Positions 33,175 through 37,974 of a DNA stretch of 37,974 nt are shown here, piece after piece (the stretch's first letter is position 1; the number at the start of each line of letters is the position of its first letter). The position numbers were made by a program, and so were the translations under genes. The stretch comes from an uncultured Selenomonas sp. (lineage in GTDB: Bacteria; Bacillota; Negativicutes; Selenomonadales; Selenomonadaceae), in the NCBI GenBank assembly GCA_900552565.1, contig USAK01000017.1, positions 1 to 37,974 of the forward strand. Reading direction: 5' to 3'. Below the pieces are notes generated by a model. It did not search any database, was not told the DNA's origin, and was given only the letters and a program-made list of their open reading frames with translations.

Positions 33175-34846
33175 CGTACTTCCTCGCCTTGGCAGCTACG
33201 GTCTTATGGCTGATGCGCAGAAGTTTTGCCGCACCGTTGAAGCTCGTCCCCTGACGCAGGGCATTGGCGATAATCTGCTTCTCGTATTCTTCCCACGGCA
33301 GCACCGTATCGTCGGCCTGACCGCGGACCTCACGGCCGGCGATATCCCCCTTAATATAAGAAGGAAGCAGCTCTTCGGTGATGAGGTCGCTGTCCATCAG
33401 CGTGATGACGCGTTCGATGACATTCTCGAGCTCACGGACATTGCCCGGCCAGCGGTAATGCATGAACATCTGCATGGCCTCAGGGGTGATGCCGCGTACG
33501 TCCTTCTTATTCTCCTTGCTGATTTTCTCGATGAAATGCTCGACGAGCAGCGGGATATCATCGGGACGGTCGCGCAGCGGCGGCAGAATAATCGGGATGA
33601 CGTTGAGACGGTAGTAAAGGTCATCGCGGAACGTGCCTTCATGGACCATTTCCTCAAGGTTGCGGTTCGTCGCCGCAATGATGCGCACATCGACATGAAT
33701 CGTCTCTTCGCCGCCCACGCGGTCAAATTCTTTCTGCTGCAGCACGCGCAGCAGCTTGACCTGCAGGTTTTTATCGAGTTCGCCAATCTCATCGAGGAAA
33801 ATCGTGCCGTGGTTGGCAAGCTCAAACTTGCCGAGCTTGCGGCGCACCGCACCGGTGAACGCACCCTTCTCATGCCCAAAGAGCTCAGACTCGAGCAGTG
33901 CCCCGGGGATAGCCCCGCAGTTGACGCGGATAAACGGACCGCGGCGCCGGCCGCTCGCATAGTGGATGCCCTCAGCGATGACCTCTTTGCCCGTGCCGCT
34001 TTCGCCGCGAATGAGGACATTCGCCGAAGAAGCCGCGGCCTTGGACGCGAGGGCCAGTACGTCGACGACTTTGCCGCTTTTGCCGATATAATTGGCAAAA
34101 GCCTGAGCCGTCTTTTTCGTGCGCAGCAGCTCCTGCTCGAGGTATTCTGCCTTAGCCGAAACCTGCGACAGGCGCTCCATAAGCGTCTGGATTTCCGTAA
34201 TATCCTTGATGACCGAAACAACGCCGGCGATTTCACCGTCGACAAAAATCGGATTGACATTCGCAACAATCGTCGTGCCGTCTTTCTTATGACGGATGCT
34301 GCCGATGCGGGCAATGCCCGAACGCAGCACGGCACAGCGGTTGCCGTCCGCGGCCTTCTCGAATACATTCTGTCCGACGACCATCTCCGGTGTCTTGTGG
34401 ACAATGCGCAGATAGGAAGGATTGACGTACGTGACTTCGCCGCTGCGGTCGACGACGCAGATGCCATCCTGCACAGATTCTAAAATCATCTGCAAGCGTT
34501 CCTGCATCAGGGCATTCTCATGCAGCAGCTTATCGACGCCATGAATTTCCTCGGCCTCATTCATAATGAAGTCACTTTCAAGGAAGCGGACCATCTCGAG
34601 GACAGCCTGACGGCCATTATCCCCTTCCGAAGAGACAAAGACCGAATCCCCCTGATTGACCTTCAGCGCCACGAGTTTCATGAGGCTGTGCATCTCACAG
34701 CGCTCACTGCGCTCGCTGCGCAGATAGAGGTGGCATTCATAGCGCTTGCAGAGCTCCTGCGCACGCTGCACAATCATCGCCGCGACGCGGGCGTGGATGC
34801 CGCCTTCATCATGAATGACGGCTTCCTTTTCAAAAATCATTTCCAT
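33164..34846 (-). CDS. Sigma-54 activator with HPr-like domain (HPr-PAS-AAA+-HTH)
   Basis: The 560-residue protein has four parts. Residues 1-92 resemble HPr, keeping the site His18 and Arg20 in GIHARVAA and a Ser (Ser54) at the place of HPr Ser46. Residues 112-220 form a PAS domain ([18 protein letters not shown]). Residues 250-490 form the sigma-54 AAA+ domain with Walker A GESGTGKE (281-288), GAFTGA (328-333) and Walker B TIFLDE. Residues 530-560 form a TyrR-like HTH ([21 protein letters not shown]). It should sense a signal and remodel sigma-54 polymerase. It lies directly upstream of ptsH, whose upstream region carries sigma-54 sites. The second ATG (34840) has better spacing to AAAGGA and could be the true start. 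Confidence 0.9.
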   Translation of the reverse strand: MEMIFEKEAVIHDEGGIHARVAAMIVQRAQELCKRYECHLYLRSERSERCEMHSLMKLVALKVNQGDSVFVSSEGDNGRQAVLEMVRFLESDFIMNEAEEIHGVDKLLHENALMQERLQMILESVQDGICVVDRSGEVTYVNPSYLRIVHKTPEMVVGQNVFEKAADGNRCAVLRSGIARIGSIRHKKDGTTIVANVNPIFVDGEIAGVVSVIKDITEIQTLMERLSQVSAKAEYLEQELLRTKKTAQAFANYIGKSGKVVDVLALASKAAASSANVLIRGESGTGKEVIAEGIHYASGRRRGPFIRVNCGAIPGALLESELFGHEKGAFTGAVRRKLGKFELANHGTIFLDEIGELDKNLQVKLLRVLQQKEFDRVGGEETIHVDVRIIAATNRNLEEMVHEGTFRDDLYYRLNVIPIILPPLRDRPDDIPLLVEHFIEKISKENKKDVRGITPEAMQMFMHYRWPGNVRELENVIERVITLMDSDLITEELLPSYIKGDIAGREVRGQADDTVLPWEEYEKQIIANALRQGTSFNGAAKLLRISHKTVAAKARKYGLV

Positions 34847-34867
34847 CGTTCCTTTCTACTTGTTCTT

Positions 34868-34873
34868 ATTATA
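34868..34873 (-). promoter_or_regulatory. -10 box of the HPr-domain regulator gene
   Basis: TATAAT on the minus strand lies about 22 bases before the ATG region, giving a very short leader. No good -35 box was found at 16-18 bases, so the promoter is weak or needs another factor. Confidence 0.35.
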
Positions 34874-34990
34874 CTATATCTTCGGGGCAAAATCCTCTCC
34901 CAGCACGAAAAAACCGAACTTTTCACGCAAAGATTTTTATTCCCGAGCAAAACTGCCCAAAAGAGGCTCAAAATTTTTTCAAAAAAAGCG

Positions 34991-35019
34991 TTGACAAGGT
35001 TACACTGCAGCGTTATGAT
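34991..35019 (+). promoter_or_regulatory. Sigma-70 promoter of the T-box/MFS transcript
   Basis: TTGACA (34991-34996) and TATGAT (35014-35019) are separated by 17 bases. Transcription should start near 35026, just before the T-box stem I. Confidence 0.8.
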
Positions 35020-35025
35020 AGTACA

Positions 35026-35335
35026 CGTAATCAAAACAACAGTTCACATAACGAACATAGCTGAAGACAGGAAAGAGTACGTTTCCACTGCTGATGCATA
35101 GCGAGCCGGGTATGGTGAAAGCCGGTGATGAGCAGGAAGCCGAAAATCATCCTCGAGGCATGGCGCTGAATCCAGAGTAAGTGGCCACGACCGCTCCCCG
35201 TTACAGGAGCCGCGTATGATGGTACGTAGTACATTACGAATACCTGAGTACGTCAGAGCGTCGTGCTTTTGCACGGAACTTGGGTGGTAACGCGGAAATC
35301 AAATCCGTCCCTTTCAGAGGGACGGATTTTTTATT
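35026..35335 (+). promoter_or_regulatory. T-box riboswitch leader, probable Ile specifier (AUC)
   Basis: The leader has the T-box parts in order. Stem I has AGAGTA in the 5' side of the specifier loop (35084-35089), AGCGAG and GGTGAAAG in the distal loop (35100-35120), and the opposite side of the specifier loop reading AAAAUCA between CCG and UCCU. The T-box GGGTGGTAACGCGG is at 35282-35295 and is followed by the terminator. In the loop the specifier fits AUC (isoleucine), followed by A; AAU is the less likely frame. The UGGU bulge would pair with a tRNA ending ACCA. Uncharged tRNA should switch the leader to antitermination. Confidence 0.85.
35301..35335 (+). terminator. T-box attenuator terminator
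   Basis: AAATCCGTCCCT (35301-35312) pairs perfectly with AGGGACGGATTT (35318-35329) and is followed by T residues. The competing antiterminator pairs the T-box segment (GGG and CGCGG, 35282-35295) with CCGTCCC. Confidence 0.9.
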
Positions 35336-35381
35336 TTCAGCAAACAGCTTTTATTTTTCATTTCATCTTGGAGGTATCATT

Positions 35382-36731
35382 ATGGAACATGTAGCAAACG
35401 TCGATTTTGCCCGTCTAAAACGAGTACGCGACTGGCGCATCATTCTGCCGGTCTTCCTCGTCTCAATCATCGCCTGCATTGACCGCGTCAACATCGCTTA
35501 TGCAAAACTCACGATGACCGCGGATCTCCCGTGGATCACGCCGGAGGTCTTCGGTATGGGCGCTGGCATCTTCTTCGTCGGCTATCTGATTTTCGAGATT
35601 CCGGGCTCGCTCGTCGCTTCTCATTTTTCTGCGACGAAATGGATTGCCCGCATCATGTTCACGTGGGGCCTTGTCTGCGTGTTCATGGCCTTCGTCACAA
35701 CGGAGTTTCAGTTCTTCCTTTGCCGCTTCCTCTTGGGCGCATCGGAAGCCAGCCTTTATCCTGTCATCTACTCCGTCCTGTTCCCGCGCTGGTTCACGGC
35801 TGGTGAGCGTTCCCGCGCTACAAGCCTCATGCTGACGTCGCTGCTGCTTTCCAATATCATCGGTGCCCCGCTTGCCGGCGTTCTTCTTGAAACTTCGTTC
35901 TTCGGCATGCACGGCTGGCAGGAACTCTTCATCCTCGAAGCTATCCCGGCCCTTGCCTTCGCTGCTTTCTTCTTCTTCTGCGTCAAAGACCGTCCGGACC
36001 AGGTAAACTGGCTCACGGATGATGAAAAACAGTATCTGACGGAAAACTTCAACCGCGAACAGGCTGCTATGCAGTCCCGTAAAAAATACACGGTTCTCCA
36101 GGCTTTCCGTGACCCGAAAGTCCTCAAGCTCTGCCTCATCTATTTCCTCTGGGTCGTTGGTTTCTGGGGCTTCTACTTCTGGATGCCGACCGTCCTCAAA
36201 GAACTTTCCGGTCTTTCCACTTCGCTGCTCGGCGGTGCTATCGCCATCCCGATGAGTGCTGCTCTCGTCGTCCAGCTCATCATCAGCAAAACGTCGACGA
36301 AAACAGGCGATAAAGTCTGGCATGTAGCCATCACGTTGTTCGTCGGTGCTCTTGGTCTCGGTCTTTCCCCGTTTGCTCACAGCCTGCCGGTTGCTCTTGC
36401 GCTTGTCTGCCTCTCCGCTATCGGCATCCATGCAGCCATGGGTGTTTGGTGGACGATCCCGACGACATTCCTCACGGGTCCGGCAGCGGCTGGTTCCGTC
36501 GCTCTCATCAACTCCTGCGGCAACCTCGGCGGCTGGGTCGGCCCGAACATGATGGCTTGGGTCAAAGTCACGACGGGTTCCTTCGATTTCGGCTACTACA
36601 TCATGGGGGCATTCATGCTGCTCTCCGGCCTGCTCGTCCTGACCATCCAGTACAAACTCAATGGCGAACGCAAGAACGTCTTTGTTGCGGCTAAAGCAGA
36701 AGACGCCAAGCTGGAAGAAGCTGAAGCATAA
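35382..36731 (+). CDS. MFS transporter, ACS (anion:cation symporter) type, T-box controlled
   Basis: The 449-residue protein has about 12 hydrophobic segments with a central cytoplasmic loop around residues 195-245. N-terminal motifs RVNIAYAKLTM and the motif in FLLGASEASLYPVIYSVLFPRWF are typical of the ACS family, which imports organic anions such as hexuronates, aromatic acids and 2-keto acids. GGAGG lies eight bases before the ATG at 35382. The gene is controlled by the T-box leader upstream, so its cargo should relate to an amino acid, most likely isoleucine or its keto acid; this is inference. It forms a single-gene unit. Confidence 0.9.
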   Translation: MEHVANVDFARLKRVRDWRIILPVFLVSIIACIDRVNIAYAKLTMTADLPWITPEVFGMGAGIFFVGYLIFEIPGSLVASHFSATKWIARIMFTWGLVCVFMAFVTTEFQFFLCRFLLGASEASLYPVIYSVLFPRWFTAGERSRATSLMLTSLLLSNIIGAPLAGVLLETSFFGMHGWQELFILEAIPALAFAAFFFFCVKDRPDQVNWLTDDEKQYLTENFNREQAAMQSRKKYTVLQAFRDPKVLKLCLIYFLWVVGFWGFYFWMPTVLKELSGLSTSLLGGAIAIPMSAALVVQLIISKTSTKTGDKVWHVAITLFVGALGLGLSPFAHSLPVALALVCLSAIGIHAAMGVWWTIPTTFLTGPAAAGSVALINSCGNLGGWVGPNMMAWVKVTTGSFDFGYYIMGAFMLLSGLLVLTIQYKLNGERKNVFVAAKAEDAKLEEAEA

Positions 36732-36770
36732 TTCTCCAAGACAGCAAAACCTACTATAATATATAGCGTA

Positions 36771-36811
36771 AAAAATGGCTTCCCGATGAAACTGTCGGGA
36801 AGCCATTTTTA
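36771..36811. terminator. Bidirectional terminator
   Basis: A 16-pair perfect stem (36771-36786 with 36795-36810) with A and T tracts on the two sides separates the MFS gene from the convergent flavodoxin gene and can serve both. Confidence 0.88.
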
Positions 36812-36823
36812 TTACCGAAATTC

Positions 36824-37258
36824 TCAAAGGGACGCTGCAAAATCGGCGCCGAGTTTTTCGCAGGCAGCCAGTGCCTCATCGTCCGGCGCATTCTCGACGG
36901 CAAGGCCATCACCGAAGAGTTTGGCGCCGTCGCCGCGCGTACGCTCGGCCCACGACTCCATCCAGGCACCGCCGCCCCAGCCGTACGAACCGAACAAAGC
37001 AACGGGCTTATCTGCGAGCTGGCCTTCCGCCTCGGCAAAGAACGGTTCAAACGCGCCTTCCTCAAGGACCTCATCGCCCATGGCCGGACAGCCGAACATC
37101 AGGCCATCGTAGTCCTTGAGCTTTGCGGCGCCGCCGAACGATTCCACCTCAAAGACCTCGACATCGGCCCCAGCGCCCTTGACGCCCTTTTCGATAGCCT
37201 TGGCCATTTCCAGCGTATTGCCCGTGCCGGTCCAATAAATAATTGCAATCCTGCTCAT
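36824..37258 (-). CDS. Flavodoxin (short-chain)
   Basis: The 144-residue protein has the FMN phosphate loop WTGTGNT (9-15), GCPAMGDE and GSYGWGGGAW around the isoalloxazine ring. It resembles the short-chain flavodoxin of Megasphaera elsdenii along its length, supporting a Negativicutes source. It carries electrons between redox enzymes in the cytoplasm, replacing ferredoxin when iron is scarce. AAGGATTT is near the ATG at 37258. The upstream DUF3793 gene ends 57 bases before it on the same strand, so the two are probably one operon. Confidence 0.95.
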   Translation of the reverse strand: MSRIAIIYWTGTGNTLEMAKAIEKGVKGAGADVEVFEVESFGGAAKLKDYDGLMFGCPAMGDEVLEEGAFEPFFAEAEGQLADKPVALFGSYGWGGGAWMESWAERTRGDGAKLFGDGLAVENAPDDEALAACEKLGADFAASL

Positions 37259-37315
37259 AAAAATCCTCCGTTTCCTTCTATATATATAGATACGTATTTC
37301 CTATTTCTCATTGCC

Positions 37316-37816
37316 TCAAACAGCCTTGACAAGTTCAGGGAACGAACAGCCCGCTTCCAGCTGCGAACAAAATTTCTCCGTGCAGTGCGCAAAGCGGTCA
37401 AAGAGAGCACGTATCTCTTCTTCATTGGCATATACCTTCCAATACCCACTATAGCAGAAATCCTGTCCCTTGTGCGTGATAAATCCTACAACATCCTCGA
37501 CAGGATAGCCAAGAAACAGGCCAATCTCATGCGGAAATGACTTTTGCAGCCGCATGCGCAGCTGCAGGTAATGAAGACAGGCGGAAAGCCCTTCCGCACA
37601 GGGATAGCCATAGTGCTGCAGGATTTCCGCGCGGTAGAAAAGCAGCAGAACATACGCTTCGCCCTCAGCCACGCGAAAGATCTCAATCCCCTTGCACGAG
37701 AAACAAGGTCGATAAGAGTCGAGCAATGCTTCAAAATCCGCGAAATGATCCTTGCGGAAAGACAGCAGGCTCGCAGGGCGCAGTCCGACAAGCAGCGGCA
37801 CTGCATGAAAGTCCAT
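37316..37816 (-). CDS. DUF3793 family protein
   Basis: The 166-residue protein has the DUF3793 pattern: LVGLRPASLLSFRK at the N-terminus, then Tyr-rich YVLLLFYRAEIL and the highly conserved HEIGLFLGYPVEDVVGFI, followed by YCYSGYWKVY-like sequence with several cysteines. Function is unknown; such genes are often next to flavodoxin or iron-related genes. ATG at 37816 is chosen; the frame runs upstream to a stop at about 37870, with no standard start codon before it, although that upstream stretch (REGFEQL) is family-like. GAGAGGG is about 13 bases upstream, which is long. Confidence 0.7.
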   Translation of the reverse strand: MDFHAVPLLVGLRPASLLSFRKDHFADFEALLDSYRPCFSCKGIEIFRVAEGEAYVLLLFYRAEILQHYGYPCAEGLSACLHYLQLRMRLQKSFPHEIGLFLGYPVEDVVGFITHKGQDFCYSGYWKVYANEEEIRALFDRFAHCTEKFCSQLEAGCSFPELVKAV

Positions 37817-37974
37817 GAGCTGTTCAAATCCCTCTCGTCCGCTACGATAAATCTGTAAATATCTATTTTATATTACACAAATCTATACTGTAGATGCCCT
37901 CACGAACATCTTTCCTGATTCATTGCGTCCGATTTTGCCCTGCCGAAGCAGGCAGCTACTTTCGTTTGATATAA
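37817..37974. other. Intergenic end of window
   Basis: AT-rich sequence with no reading frame I can support. A hairpin (about 37937-37955, TGCCCTGC and GCAGGCA around CGAA) lacks a clear T run; it may belong to a gene outside the window. Confidence 0.3.

Noticed and set aside
35463..36827. 454-codon minus-strand open frame
   Set aside because: It is opposite the MFS gene and is very rich in charged residues, as is typical of an antisense frame.
37937..37955. Hairpin near the right edge
   Set aside because: It lacks a T run on either strand, so terminator use could not be supported.
1..37974. CRISPR array, tRNA, rRNA or prophage att site
   Set aside because: No repeated spacer pattern, no tRNA or rRNA signature and no integrase gene were seen.

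Overview
The window looks like chromosome from a Gram-positive-lineage bacterium with two membranes (class Negativicutes, probably near Selenomonas, Mitsuokella or Megasphaera). It pairs Firmicutes traits (a T-box leader, an HPr with a Ser46 site, class III fructose-1,6-bisphosphatase, a short-chain flavodoxin of the Megasphaera elsdenii kind) with outer-membrane traits (LptD, ADP-heptose synthesis, heptosyltransferases, an RND efflux pump). This is inferred from protein families; no rRNA or tRNA gene was seen. Most of the window is GC-rich, but bases about 700-2670 are strikingly AT-rich.

Region 1 (1-7340): the 3' part of a transposase gene abuts AT-rich glycosyltransferase genes (two GT2, then a WaaJ-like GT8). 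A GT-B-like protein follows on the plus strand. Next, on the minus strand, is a compact cluster of a WaaE-like GT2, a second GT8 and a VirK/YbjX protein. This is the variable outer-core or surface-glycan part.

Region 2 (7440-20990): a terminator-flanked membrane sulfatase-fold transferase, then a long minus-strand run. In transcription order it reads: YdjM-like membrane protein, fbp, larE, lptD, a PfkB kinase paralogue, rfaE2, waaC-like, a second GT9, rfaE1, hldD, gmhB, terminator. lptD heads the cluster, so the outer-membrane LPS insertase is encoded with the ADP-heptose pathway and the inner-core heptosyltransferases.

Region 3 (20990-30776): a membrane-anchored DUF2939-like protein; a MarR-RND efflux operon (marR, lipoprotein adaptor, RND pump) with candidate operators; mqnA; a GH3 lipoprotein; and an NSS-family sodium symporter.

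Region 4 (30777-34846) is the most interesting part. ptsH and ptsI lie downstream of a sigma-54 enhancer-binding protein that carries its own HPr-like domain (HPr-PAS-AAA+-HTH). Between regulator and ptsH are three TTGGTAAATTTTACCAA-type palindromes spaced by whole helical turns and a near-perfect -24/-12 promoter (TGGCAC-N5-TTGCAT). I infer a circuit in which PTS phosphorylation state feeds back on transcription of the general PTS proteins.

Region 5 (34847-37974): a sigma-70 promoter and a T-box riboswitch, probably isoleucine-specific (specifier AUC), control an ACS-type MFS transporter. The window ends with flavodoxin and a DUF3793 protein.
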